DNA of 64,000 nucleotides from Bremerella cremea (lineage in GTDB: Bacteria > Planctomycetota > Planctomycetia > Pirellulales > Pirellulaceae). Location of the stretch: the NCBI RefSeq assembly GCF_003335505.1, contig NZ_QPEX01000046.1:434001-498000 (forward strand). The letters run 5' to 3'. The notes beneath the pieces were generated by a model. It worked only from the letters and a program-made list of their open reading frames with translations. It did not search any database and was not told the origin of the DNA. A program made the translations under genes and the position numbers. Below, one piece after another: positions 8,218-18,500 of the stretch. Numbering within the stretch: position 1 is the first letter of the stretch; each line of letters opens with the position of its first letter.

Positions 8218-9213
8218 TTAGTTCGAATGGGAAGCACCGAGCCCGGAGATGTCTACGTAAACATGCTGCCCGTCATTTCCTTCCGCTAGTTTTACCAGAA
8301 AGTTGCGACGACCATCATACTTACCGTAGCCGAATTCAATCGCGTGGATCGAGATGCCGCGATTCAGCCGATGAATTTCTTCCAGTTCGTGGGGCAAAAG
8401 GGTTGGTTGGTCGGCGTCGGTCAGGAAGAAGACAACGTCCGGGTTCATTTTCAGGGCGATCTTCAACGCATCGACATGCTTCGTTCCGCCGCTGGCAATG
8501 ACACCCCCGACAAACTGTTTGGCCAGATTCTTCCCTTGTTCATCGGCAAACACCAAGCGAGGCCGATCGCCGCGGGGGCTGAAGACAAACGGTTCCTGGT
8601 TGTAGAAAATGATGGCGAACTGGTGCATCTTATCGAGATCGTTCAAGCTTTTCAGCAGTTCGGCTTTGGCGGCGTCCAAAGGGGCGCCGTTCATGCTGCC
8701 GCTGCGGTCGAAGACGTAAACGAACTTGGTTCCCTTGCCCTCGGCCCCGAAGACGCTGGTCTTCCCTTCTTTACCGAGGCCACCTTTCGAGGGTGCTCCT
8801 CCTTCCATTTGACTGCCAGCCGCAGGAAGCCCATCGGCCTGCTGGCCGCCGATCGACTCGTCGCCGCGAGGAAGTAAGTTGCCGACATCGCTAGGGGGCA
8901 GGTCGAGCGCCGGCAGGGCGTTATCGAGCGATTGTTCGGCTTGCTGCGAATCGGAATTTTGCTGCCCGTTGGCATTGGCCGACTTGTCGTTGGTTTCGTA
9001 TTCGGTGGTATCGTCCGAACGGTTGGCCAGGGCGATCGTCCCTTTACGGGCCGGTTCGTCGCCGATTCCTTTGCTGACCGTTTGTACGGTTAAGATTAGC
9101 AACACGCCAATCAGCATGTGAATCAACAGCGACATCAGCCAAGCCGGCATCGTTCGCCGCGATTTTACCCAAGCCGTTTGATCGGCAGGATGGATCGATT
9201 CGAGTTGTGCCAT
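8218..9213 (-). CDS. Membrane-anchored von Willebrand A domain protein
   Basis: This is a 331-residue protein. It has a short cytoplasmic part (1-23), one membrane helix (about 24-44) and a long Gln/Asn/Gly-rich linker (50-160). A C-terminal VWA domain follows with a complete MIDAS: DRSGS at 169-173, Thr in SGGTKH at about 244, Asp in FLTDAD at about 266. Type II topology puts the VWA domain outside the inner membrane. The helix contains S28-LLI-H32, the SxxxH pattern through which TonB and TolA couple to ExbB/TolQ channels. It heads the cluster that encodes an ExbB-type channel and two ExbD proteins. Inference: the energised transducer, with a metal-dependent VWA output instead of a TonB C-terminal domain. 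The start ATG has an AGGG upstream. Confidence 0.88.
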   Translation of the reverse strand: MAQLESIHPADQTAWVKSRRTMPAWLMSLLIHMLIGVLLILTVQTVSKGIGDEPARKGTIALANRSDDTTEYETNDKSANANGQQNSDSQQAEQSLDNALPALDLPPSDVGNLLPRGDESIGGQQADGLPAAGSQMEGGAPSKGGLGKEGKTSVFGAEGKGTKFVYVFDRSGSMNGAPLDAAKAELLKSLNDLDKMHQFAIIFYNQEPFVFSPRGDRPRLVFADEQGKNLAKQFVGGVIASGGTKHVDALKIALKMNPDVVFFLTDADQPTLLPHELEEIHRLNRGISIHAIEFGYGKYDGRRNFLVKLAEGNDGQHVYVDISGLGASHSN

Positions 9214-9772
9214 GTGCGTTGCCCTAACAACCGAAATAAGAAGAAGTTTCGCAAACTGGTTTGTATCGAGCCAATCACGTCGAAACAAGCTTGATTTGCG
9301 ACCAGCCCGGCAGCGTAGCTGTGATAGCTCCCCCCTTGGAAATCTGGAGTTAGGGGGAACGAATGTCCTATTTTACCTGCCAGCAGGGGGCTAGTCGGCT
9401 GTTTTGTCACGATTTCGGACTTCTCTCACGATTTTGGCACGCCCAATGCTTTCTAACCCTGCCAGTCCTATCCACGTGGGCATCCGCCCAGGCCTACTTA
9501 CGGAATTTTCATCCGTCCACGGGGGTAGCGACCTTGGATGTCTGTGAAAATCACCAGAAAGCAGGCAAGTGACCCGTGGATAGTCGGCAGGGAAACCCCC
9601 GATTTCTCGCCGACGTCCACGGTGTCCTTTTATCTTCTATGGCAAAAATAATTGCTATCAATTCGGGATTACTTTTCGGCAATCGTTGGCAATCCCAGTG
9701 ATTGCCGTTCGGTCGTTCGAACGCGAAGCAAGCTTTTTTCTTCCGAGACCCACTGAACCAGGAACAACCACG
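9214..9772. other. Intergenic region with one GC-rich hairpin
   Basis: This divergent spacer between the VWA operon and the GH13 gene should hold both promoters. TCCCCC at 9329-9334 pairs with GGGGGA at 9353-9358, an isolated hairpin. No open frame here has a credible start, and I could not place promoter boxes. Confidence 0.45.
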
Positions 9773-11587
9773 ATGGCTACCGTTACCCCTTCCACTTCCG
9801 ATCAAACCCAAGCCCAGCCCGGCATGGGGCCCATGCCACACGAGCATGGAGTCGCTTTCCGCTTATGGGCCCCTCATGCAGATCAGGTGAGCATCGTCGG
9901 AACGTTCAACGATTGGGACCCCCTAGCCACTCCCTTGACTCGCGAAGAGGCAGGGCAATGGTTCGTCGATATTCCGAACGCCAAAGCGGGTGACGAGTAT
10001 CGTTACGTGCTGCAGTGTGGCGACAAAGAGGTCAGCCGGATGGATCCCCGGGCTCGGGAAGTGACCAACTCGGTCGGCAACAGTGTTGTCCATCAAACCC
10101 AATTCGATTGGGGAGACGACGACTATCAGTTGCCCCCTTGGAACGAAGTAATCATCTACGAGATGCACCTGGGAACGTTCAACCGCACCGACGAAGACAC
10201 GGTTGGCACGTTTGCCGATGCCATTCACCGGCTCGATCACTTGGTGCACTTGGGAGTTAACGTGGTGCAGCTGATGCCGCTCTGCGAGTTCGCTGGCAAT
10301 ATCAGTTGGGGCTATAACCCAGCCCAGATCTTTGCGGTGGAAAGTTCGTACGGCGGCCCGGAAGGTCTGAAACGCTTCGTCAAAGCTGCCCACAAGCGTG
10401 GAATCGGTGTGATCCAAGACGTGGTGTACAACCACTTCGGTCCAAGCGATCTCGACATCTGGCAATTCGATTTGTGGGAAGAGAACGGCAAAGGGGGGAT
10501 CTACTTCTACAACGATTGGCGCAGCAAAACCCCTTGGGGCGACACGCGCCCAGACTATGGCCGAGGTGAAGTGCGTCAGTTCATTTACGATAACGCGATG
10601 ATGTGGGTCAACGACTACCACGTCGATGGTTTGCGTTACGATATGACCTTATACATGCGCAGCGTCGACGGAAACGACGATTTGCCAGACGGCTGGAGCC
10701 TGGCTCAATGGATCAACCGAGATATCCAAGAGAGCAAGCCAGGCACCTTGTTAATCGCCGAGGACTTGCGCACAAACGACTATATCACCAAAGATGCCGG
10801 CCAAGGCGGGGCGAACTTTTCGAGCCAATGGGACGCTGAATTTGTGCATCCCATTCGTGAAGTCGCTAAGCAGCCCAGCGATGCCGGCCGAGATTTAGAT
10901 AAGCTGATCCATGCGATCACCTATCGATATAACATCAATTCGTTCGAGCGCGTGATCTATACCGAATCGCACGACGAAGTGGCCAACGGCAAGCAGCGGC
11001 TCCCCTCTGAAATTACTCCAGAAGCGCCTGACGACGGCTACGCCCGACATCGTTCGACCTTGGCCGCCGGGGTAATGCTGACCTCGCCAGGGATCCCGAT
11101 GCTCTTCCAAGGCCAGGAATTTCTGCAAGATGGCTGGTTTCAAGATACCGATCCACTGGATTGGAGCCGAGTTGAAGAATTTCCTGGGGTGGTGCTGCTG
11201 TATCGCGACTTGATCCATCATCGCCTCAATCACGAAGGGGTGACCAAGGGGCTGATCGGGCAAGACGTTTTGGTGCATCACCGAAATGACGAGAAGAAGT
11301 TGATCGCGTTTCAACGTTGGTACGACCACGGCCCTGGCGACGATGTCATCGTGGTGGTTAACTTCTCGCATGAGGCCGTCGAGGACTACACGATTGGTTT
11401 ACCTTGCGGTGGAAATTGGAAGTTGCGCTTTAACAGTGCGGCCTCGGTTTATAACGCAACGTTCGTCTCGACCACGATCGCCGAGCTAGCAGCCGAAGAG
11501 CAGCCATGCGACGGAATGACTCACTCTGCATCCTTTTCGATCAGCCCTTACAGCTTGCTGATCTATTCCCAGGATCCTGAATCATAA
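9773..11587 (+). CDS. GH13 alpha-glucan enzyme (branching-enzyme or trehalohydrolase-like)
   Basis: This is a 604-residue cytoplasmic protein without a signal peptide. Residues about 24-105 form a CBM48-like beta-sandwich (FRLWAPHADQVSIVGTFNDWDP). A GH13 barrel follows with all catalytic residues: Asp290 in GLRYDMT (nucleophile), Glu330 in LLIAED (acid/base), Asp401 in ESHDEV. DVVYNHFGPSD and WGYNPAQIFAVESSYGGPEGLK resemble malto-oligosyltrehalose trehalohydrolase, whereas SHDEVANGK resembles glycogen branching enzyme, so the exact reaction on alpha-1,4-glucans is open. Start: ATG with AGGA about 10 bases upstream, at the beginning of a typical low-complexity leader. No glycogen or trehalose gene adjoins it. 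Confidence 0.88.
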   Translation: MATVTPSTSDQTQAQPGMGPMPHEHGVAFRLWAPHADQVSIVGTFNDWDPLATPLTREEAGQWFVDIPNAKAGDEYRYVLQCGDKEVSRMDPRAREVTNSVGNSVVHQTQFDWGDDDYQLPPWNEVIIYEMHLGTFNRTDEDTVGTFADAIHRLDHLVHLGVNVVQLMPLCEFAGNISWGYNPAQIFAVESSYGGPEGLKRFVKAAHKRGIGVIQDVVYNHFGPSDLDIWQFDLWEENGKGGIYFYNDWRSKTPWGDTRPDYGRGEVRQFIYDNAMMWVNDYHVDGLRYDMTLYMRSVDGNDDLPDGWSLAQWINRDIQESKPGTLLIAEDLRTNDYITKDAGQGGANFSSQWDAEFVHPIREVAKQPSDAGRDLDKLIHAITYRYNINSFERVIYTESHDEVANGKQRLPSEITPEAPDDGYARHRSTLAAGVMLTSPGIPMLFQGQEFLQDGWFQDTDPLDWSRVEEFPGVVLLYRDLIHHRLNHEGVTKGLIGQDVLVHHRNDEKKLIAFQRWYDHGPGDDVIVVVNFSHEAVEDYTIGLPCGGNWKLRFNSAASVYNATFVSTTIAELAAEEQPCDGMTHSASFSISPYSLLIYSQDPES

Positions 11588-11849
11588 GACTCTGGTCGTC
11601 GTCAGAGCGAACTCTGACGGCTTGACGAGCAGAGTGTCCGGTGAACGATCAATCGCCCCGGAAACGAAAGCTCTCATTCGCCCACAACGATGGATGGATG
11701 AGAGCTTTCTCGCTTGAATATCCCAAGAAAACCAGGGACTTACGCGTATCTTCAGCTTTTTTCCTCAAGCTTTCCGAAAGTCGGCACGGCGGTTGCAACT
11801 TACCTTCTGCAACTCGAAACAACCCTCTGGTTTATTAGGAGATTTTGAA

Positions 11850-12698
11850 ATGTTAGTTACTAGTTTTTTAGGAATTATGCTTGCTGCCGCGATGGTCATG
11901 CCGGCGATCGCCGACGACAACACGACCAAAAACGACCAGGAAAAGACAGTATCTGTCGACAAGCAGAAGACCAAAGACCGCATTGCTGCCAGCCAAGTCA
12001 TTGGGGCTAGCATTTACGGAAGCAATCAAGATGACACGATTGGCTCCGTAAATGACATCGTCATGACCAAGGATGGCAAAGTCGCCTACCTGATCGCTGG
12101 TAGTGGTGGCCTCGCTGGTGTCGGCGAAACCGAACATGCGGTGCCCGCGAAAGCGTTCGACATGAAGTGGGTCAAAGATGGCGACGACAAGATGCTGAAG
12201 CTTAGCCTGCCGATGACCGCCGAAGACTTGGCCAATGCTCCGGCTTTAAATCTGGAACATGCCAGCGACCTGACCGTTGCTTCGTTCGCCGATCGTAACG
12301 GTAAGTACTTCAAGTCTGCCGACACGAAGAAGATGTCGCCCGAAAACATGTACTTGGTTTCGGAGATCGATGGTCTCGACGCGACCGGTAACGACAACAA
12401 GTCGGTAGGTGCCATTGAAGACATCGTCTTCATGCACAACGACGTCTGTAAGGCTGAATACTACATCATCGGTACCGGTGGTGTGGTTGGTATCGGCGAA
12501 AAGTACACGCCTGTTCCAGCCGATCATGTGAAAGTGACCAAGACTGCCGATAACCAGTATACGGCTTCGGTTCAGGCCGACAGCACGATCGTTGGTGCCG
12601 CTCCGAAGGTGACCTCGGATCATTACTACTCGGAACTTGGTGACAAGAACGTTCGCGACAACGTGAAGACGGCTTTTAACGAAGCTGACAGCAAATAA
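11850..12698 (+). CDS. Exported protein with two PRC-barrel domains
   Basis: This is a 282-residue protein with a signal peptide at residues 1-21 (MLVTSFLGIMLAAAMVMPAIADD), then an acidic/basic linker. PRC-barrel-like units lie at about 44-105 (IGSVNDIVMTKDGKVAYLIAGSGGLAGVGE) and 166-230 (VGAIEDIVFMHNDVCKAEYYIIGTGGVVGIGE). The shared pattern VG-x-I-x-D-I-V, then hydrophobic strand, G-GG-x-GxGE, and P-VPA supports internal duplication. PRC barrels bind or gate protein partners; exported tandem forms are common in environmental bacteria but of unknown role. AGGAG precedes the ATG by 8 bases, and a strong terminator follows. A GTTGCA-N10-TGCAAC inverted repeat at 11792-11813 lies just upstream and might be an operator. 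Confidence 0.87.
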   Translation: MLVTSFLGIMLAAAMVMPAIADDNTTKNDQEKTVSVDKQKTKDRIAASQVIGASIYGSNQDDTIGSVNDIVMTKDGKVAYLIAGSGGLAGVGETEHAVPAKAFDMKWVKDGDDKMLKLSLPMTAEDLANAPALNLEHASDLTVASFADRNGKYFKSADTKKMSPENMYLVSEIDGLDATGNDNKSVGAIEDIVFMHNDVCKAEYYIIGTGGVVGIGEKYTPVPADHVKVTKTADNQYTASVQADSTIVGAAPKVTSDHYYSELGDKNVRDNVKTAFNEADSK

Positions 12699-12760
12699 GT
12701 AGGAAACATGGTCCCACGAAATTAGGACCATCCCTGCCACGCAACCCGCAACAGCGGAAG

Positions 12761-12793
12761 GACGCACTCGAGCAATCGAGTGCGTCTTTTTTT
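12761..12793 (+). terminator. Rho-independent terminator after PRC-barrel gene
   Basis: An 11-bp perfect stem GACGCACTCGA / TCGAGTGCGTC with a GCAA tetraloop is followed by seven T. Confidence 0.95.
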
Positions 12794-13044
12794 GCGCGCA
12801 CGATCGTCGGGAAATGCCGAAGAAAGAATAAAAACGCAACCACTTGGTCGATCCAAGGAAATCAACACGCGGTAAGGCGTACGATCTTAATCAACGCACA
12901 CGTTTCAACGCAGAGCCCCCTCTGCAGCGGCATTTATGGTCATCAATAAGCGAATGCCCACGCCAATGATACTGGAGATTAAGATAGGTAAACTCGATAA
13001 ACAACTCATGGCCAGAAATGTTTAACGTCAGTGGAGAATAAGCA

Positions 13045-14025
13045 GTGCGGGTACTCGTCACCGGGGCAACTGGGCTCGTCGGAAATAACATCGTTCGCAT
13101 GTTGCTGCAGCAAGGGCATCAAGTTCGCGTCATGGTTCGCGACCCACGAACCGATCGAAGTTTGGCGGGGCTCGATCTCGAAGTCGTACAAGGCGACGTC
13201 AAGGACGAAGACAACGTTCGCACCGCCGCACTTGGGGCCGAGGCGATCATTCATGCGGCGGCGATGGTCCATATCGGCTGGACCAAAGGGAAGATGATGC
13301 ACCAAACCAACGTCGAAGGAACGCGAATCGTTGGGCTGGCCGCGCTGAAACATAAAATTCGGATGGTTCACGTTTCTTCGGTCGATGCCTTGGCGATTGG
13401 CCAGGAAGACGCCCCGGCCAACGAGGAAACGCCCCGCGAAGGCAAAATTCCCTGCCCCTATGTAATCACCAAACGAGAAGCAGAAGAGGAACTGCAAAAA
13501 CTGATCGCCGAAGGGCTCAACGCCGTGATCGTTAACCCAGGGCTCATGTTTGGTCCGTGGGATTGGAAACCTTCGTCAGGACGCATGTTGATATCGGTCG
13601 TCAAAAAGCAGCCTCCTTTGGCGCCAAACGGTGGCGGGACAACTTGTGACGTGCGAGACGTAGCCCAGGCCTGCATCAATGCCCTGCAGCAAGGCCGAGT
13701 GGGTGAAAACTATATCCTCGGAGGCGAGAACCTCACTTACTTCGATCTGTGGACACGCATGGCCGCAATCACCGGCCGTCGTCCTCCCTGGCGAAAAATG
13801 GGCCCTTACTTCACGGCGGTCGTCGGCTACTTCGGCGACATGTGGGCCACCATGGAAGGCAAAGAAGGAGAAGTCAACTCCGCCGCACTAAAGATTGCTT
13901 CGCAGTTTCACTACTATTCCAGCGACAAAGCAAAGGCCGAACTCGGCTATCAGAATCGCCCGCTCGACCAAACGTTGGAAGACTCTTGGCAGTGGTTCCG
14001 CCAAAACGGCTATCTCCCCCTTTAG
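13045..14025 (+). CDS. NAD(P)-dependent epimerase/dehydratase, extended SDR family
   Basis: This is a 326-residue soluble protein. The Rossmann motif GATGLVG (residues 7-13) starts right after the GTG start. VKDEDNV-like acidic strands and HAAAMVHIG follow, then the catalytic SSVDA Ser region and Tyr139-VIT-Lys143. The layout matches atypical/extended SDRs such as hopanoid-locus HpnA or nucleoside-sugar epimerases; the substrate cannot be told. The C-terminal half (residues 230-326) has the usual substrate-binding cap. GGAG lies about 10 bases before the GTG. It is not in an operon: it converges on transaldolase with a terminator between. Confidence 0.88.
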   Translation: MRVLVTGATGLVGNNIVRMLLQQGHQVRVMVRDPRTDRSLAGLDLEVVQGDVKDEDNVRTAALGAEAIIHAAAMVHIGWTKGKMMHQTNVEGTRIVGLAALKHKIRMVHVSSVDALAIGQEDAPANEETPREGKIPCPYVITKREAEEELQKLIAEGLNAVIVNPGLMFGPWDWKPSSGRMLISVVKKQPPLAPNGGGTTCDVRDVAQACINALQQGRVGENYILGGENLTYFDLWTRMAAITGRRPPWRKMGPYFTAVVGYFGDMWATMEGKEGEVNSAALKIASQFHYYSSDKAKAELGYQNRPLDQTLEDSWQWFRQNGYLPL

Positions 14026-14041
14026 CAGGCCGTTAGACCTT

Positions 14042-14088
14042 AAAAAAAAAAGACTTCTTCCTGCCCAAGCTAGGCATGAAGAAGTCTT
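14042..14088 (-). terminator. Terminator between convergent genes, oriented for transaldolase
   Basis: AAGACTTCTTC (14050-14060) pairs with GAAGAAGTCTT (14078-14088). On the minus strand the stem runs into a T tract (A run at 14042-14050). It lies just past the tal stop codon. Confidence 0.9.
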
Positions 14089-14117
14089 GGAAAATCAACA
14101 GCACGGTTCAGGCGTCG

Positions 14118-15164
14118 TTAGACGGCTGCTTTCTTCGATTCAATCAATGAAAGCAGCGACTTTTGTGGATCGGCGAACTTGGCGATCCCTTCGTCCATCA
14201 ACACCTTTTCCAGATCGGCATAGTCGACCTTCGCTTCCAATTCGTCGAGCACCTCTTGCGACGGCATCTGATCGATTTGGCGATCGAACGTTTTGCCGCT
14301 TGCTTGCACTTGGTCGTTGGTCTTGGGCGGGTTGGTTTCGATGCCATCGCCAGCAAACGCGGCCACATACTTCCATGGCGGATCTTCCGGCAATTTGGTT
14401 CCGGTCGACGCGAAAATAAGCTCTTGCTGCAGCTTCAGATTCTTATCGGCCCAGAACTCAGCATTGTCGCGCCAGATGTTCTTGGCGTTCACAATTCCCA
14501 GTTGTCCTTGAGCGTCATCGCTTAAATCTGGCAGATGCTTTTCGGAGTAAACATCGACCCGAGAAACGAAAATAGAGTAGACACTTTTGAAACCATCCAG
14601 CGAACTGCGCCGCTGAGCACCTCGCCAAACCGCTTCGCGGGCGGCGTGATATTGCCGCATGGTGAAGCAAAGGGTGACATTCAGCGTAATCCCTGCCGCA
14701 CAAAGCTCTTCCAGGGCGTCGATCCCCGCTGGCGTGGCCGGGACTTTAATCATCCGGTTGGGACGTCCGAGGCCCCAGTATTTGCCTAGCTCGATATACT
14801 TGGCCACTCGCTCTTCATGGGGCATGTCCCGTTCGAGATCTTCCAGCAGCGGATCGAGCTCGAAACTAACATAGCCATCGTTCCCCTCGGTCTTTTCCCA
14901 AACCGGCAGAAAAACGTCCTGAGCCCGCTGAACAAGGCGGTCGGTAATCGTCCAGGCAATTTCGTCAGCGTCTTTTCCCTGGGAAGTCAGTTCTTCGATC
15001 CACTCGTTGTAGTTCCCGGAATCAATCAATCCTGAAACAATCACAGGGTTTGAGGTTGCGCCACTCACCCCCAATTTGTAATTGGAATCGACCAAATCAG
15101 GATCGATGGAATCAAGCCAGACTTTGGTGCCAGCTTGGATTAAAGACTCTAGAGGTGTCGTCAT
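14118..15164 (-). CDS. tal: Transaldolase
   Basis: This 348-residue cytosolic enzyme of the non-oxidative pentose phosphate pathway transfers a dihydroxyacetone unit between sugar phosphates through a lysine Schiff base. Visible motifs are [11 protein letters not shown] near the N-terminus (S/T-SNP signature), [10 protein letters not shown], and RMIKVPAT with the catalytic Lys140. Then come [10 protein letters not shown] and [10 protein letters not shown] regions. Length and motif spacing match the longer transaldolase subtype rather than the ~220-residue FSA-like one. It stands alone with its own terminator. Upstream, 410 bp of non-coding DNA should contain its promoter and that of the divergent exporter gene. 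Confidence 0.95.
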   Translation of the reverse strand: MTTPLESLIQAGTKVWLDSIDPDLVDSNYKLGVSGATSNPVIVSGLIDSGNYNEWIEELTSQGKDADEIAWTITDRLVQRAQDVFLPVWEKTEGNDGYVSFELDPLLEDLERDMPHEERVAKYIELGKYWGLGRPNRMIKVPATPAGIDALEELCAAGITLNVTLCFTMRQYHAAREAVWRGAQRRSSLDGFKSVYSIFVSRVDVYSEKHLPDLSDDAQGQLGIVNAKNIWRDNAEFWADKNLKLQQELIFASTGTKLPEDPPWKYVAAFAGDGIETNPPKTNDQVQASGKTFDRQIDQMPSQEVLDELEAKVDYADLEKVLMDEGIAKFADPQKSLLSLIESKKAAV

Positions 15165-15574
15165 CGATTACTCCTTACGGGGGAGGCAAAATCAAAGATT
15201 GGTTTCAGCGTTAGCGGTATTCTACCGAAGCGAGTAATAGGTTTCTTGTCTTTACTCGCTTAATTGGGCTAGCAATTCGCCCTCAAATAGCAAATGGTGG
15301 AAATACGCAGGATGGGGTAAATGCGCCTGCGGTAGACTGAATTTGAAGAAAACTGTAGCTTTAAACGATTCAGCGCGCAGAAAATATAGCCTGCAATACG
15401 CACTTTTGTGCGGTCCGTCCAAAATTTTAGGATCGGTGAAGTTTCGCTGATCAAGTCCATAGGCGGAAAATAACGATTCTTGTTTAGGCTGGCAGGGTAT
15501 TTGCGGCTTGGCAACGAGCTTATTACCACAACTTGCTTGTCAGCTGCTTCAGGATTCTCAACGAGCGAAATTTG
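15165..15574. other. Intergenic region, divergent promoter space
   Basis: AT-richer spacer between tal (leftwards) and the MMPL exporter (rightwards). I find no supported gene, tRNA or strong hairpin. Confidence 0.45.
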
Positions 15575-18500
15575 ATGCAAATGCGTCGTCCAACATTTTT
15601 CGAGCGATACGCTATCTGGATCCTTTGCGGGATCTTTTTCCTCGTCCCGTTTGCTTTACGCGGAGCTCGGCTCTCGCTAGAGCAAATGAAGAACGATGTT
15701 AAAGACTGGCTGCCCGACGACTTCGCCGAGACTTCCGAACTCGATTGGTTTCGCGATCACTTTATGGGCGAGCAGTTCGTCCTGATTAGTTGGGATGGCT
15801 GCACCGAGGATGACCAATCGCTGAACTACCTCGCTCGGTTGCTCGTGCCAGAGCCTCCTGCCGAGGGTGAGAAAAAGGGAGAGCCGCTCGATCACTTCCA
15901 GCCTAATTTCATTGGCGACGAACTGGCCCTCTATTATCCCGATACGCCAGGCGATGCCACCGAAGACTATCGCAACTGGGGTGGTGAGGACGAAAAGTGG
16001 TTTCTCGGCAGAGGAAACCAATGGTTTTATTTGCTACCCAACGGCGAGATCTATAAGTGGGATGGCAAGAGTACCGTCCTCGGGGCAATGGGGCGGATTA
16101 GCGAGCGCATCTTCTATGGCGGCAACTCGATTAAGGGGGAGTACGTTAAGAAGGTTGATAAATTCTATTACGATAATCCCCGTCGCTTACAAGCACGCCT
16201 CTTTAAGTCGGTAACATCGGGGCCTGATGTCCTGGCGGCTTTATCGGCGCCTGGCGGAACTCTCGTTCGTGACGAAGACCCGACGCCGCAAGAGCTGGAA
16301 GACGCTCGTAAAAAAGCGCTCGCCCGCCTAACCGGCACCTTGTTTGGCCCCGATGGCAAGCAAACCTGCTTGATTGTCACCCTGACCGATGCCGGCAAAA
16401 TGGATCTCCGCCGCACCATGGGGCACGGGGTACTAGGCCGCCAAGAAGGGCAGTTAGAACAACTCGCCGAACAGGCTGGCATTCCGCCTGAAAAGCTTCG
16501 CCTTGGTGGCCCTCCGGTCGACAACGTTTCGATCGACGAAGAAGGGGAACGGACCCTGGCCCGCTTGGTCTCGTTTAGCGTGATCTTGGGCTTGGGGCTT
16601 TCGTACTTCTGTTTGCGCAGCATCAAGCTGACGATCATGGTCTTCTTCGTCGGCGGAATCAGCGCGGTGACCAGCTTGTCTTTGGTTTGGTGGACAGCCG
16701 GAACGTTCATTTGGTGGCTCGATCCTACGACCGATGCCGTGATGATGTCGATGCCGGCGGTGGTGTATGTGCTCGGCTTGTCCGGCGCGATTCACATTGT
16801 GAACTACTACCGCGACGTGGTGAAAGAAAACGGCACACTCCGCAATGCACCAGAGCTGACCATTGCGCATGGTTGGTACCCTTGCACCATCGCTGCGGTG
16901 ACCACGGCGGTTGGTCTCGGTTCGCTGGCGACCAGTAGCATTACGCCCATTCATAAGTTCGGGATCTTCTCGGCTTTGGGGGTGTTGGCAACGCTGTTCT
17001 TGCTGTTCACCTACCTGCCAGCCGCGCTACAGATGTGGCCGCCTGATCCGGCGCCCAAAAAGGGAAGCGACTTCAAGCCGAAAGAGCCTTCCCCAACCGC
17101 CCTATGGCTGCGTGGGCTGGGGGATCGTATTGGCGATTTCATCATCAACAACAACATCAAAGTGGCTGCCACGTGCATGGTAGTCTTCTTGTTCTTCGCG
17201 TTCGGGCTGCAGTACCTCAAGACCTCGGTCCAACTGCTGAAGATGTTCGACGAAGACGCGCGTATCATTCAAGACTATGCCTGGCTAGAAGGGCACCTCG
17301 GTAAGCTCGTGCCGATGGAATTGGTGGTTCGTGTCGAGCCCGAAGTAATGTACTACGACGAGTCGAACGAAGAAAAAGGTGCCGACCCCTTAAATCCGAA
17401 GGCCGCGGCCGCCCCCGATAAACTCGAACCGAAGTTCCGCTATTCGTTCCTCGAACGGATGGAAATGGCAGGTCGCGTGGCCAATGTGGTCGAAGAGTAT
17501 CTTGGTCCTGAAGGGGCTAAAGTGGTTGGTCCGCCCACTTCCGCACTAACCTTTGCCCCAGAACTGCCGAGCGCAGGCAGCAGTACCGCTTCGTTCTTGG
17601 AACGCGGTGCTTATAGCCGTCGTTTGGAAGCCTCGTTCAACGAGTTCGTCAATTCCGATTATTTACGGGTCGACAAAGAGAACGGAGCCGAACTATGGCG
17701 GGTCAGTCTTCGCCTGGGTGCGCTTGAGAACATCGATTACGGCAACTTCGTCGACGACTTAAAGCAAGTCACCGAGCCGATCATGGACGCCTATCAGGCC
17801 CGCGATCGAATCCTGCTGCAGTTGGACAAAGATCGAGATGGCAAAGGATTTGTGAATGCCAAAGTCGGCTTGCTCGGCGTTAATTATGCGTCTCTGGACA
17901 AGGCCGAAACGAAGGCGGATGTCAGCCAGGATGGTAAAGAACGCTACAATCACCTCGACGCAACCAAGGTCTTTTCCGAAACCTTGCGCGATCTGTTAAC
18001 CAACGCTCGCGTCAAGCTGATCGATCACGATCCCGATTTCCATACGCAAGACCGCTTGGACTATATCGCCAAGAATTGCGACTACGTCGTGCTGGTCGAG
18101 CCGAACGCCATGTACGACATGGACGCATTTCGCAAGACCATGAAAGGGACGTTCGACGTCACCCAGCACGAGTACACCGGCCAAGAGATTCCCCGGATGT
18201 ACGATCCCGAGCGGCCACCCATTTCTTTGGTTTACACCGGCGTGGTCCCCGTCGTTTACAAAGCAGCCCGAACGCTGCTCTCGAACCTGATCGAAAGCAC
18301 GGTGTGGGCGTTCGTCTTGATCGCGCTCGTGATGTCGCTGGTGCTGAAGAGCTTCCGCGCGGGGCTCATTTCGATGTTGCCGAACGTCTTTCCGATTTGC
18401 GTGGTGTTTGGCTACATGTCGTGGACCGGCATGGAAGTTGATATCGGCACCATGATGACCGCCAGTGTGGCGATGGGTGTCGCGGTTGACGATACGGTTC

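Noticed and set aside
11641-11838. 65-codon plus frame after the GH13 gene
   Set aside because: No signal, motif or ribosome site, and it overlaps the inverted repeat and leader of the PRC-barrel gene.
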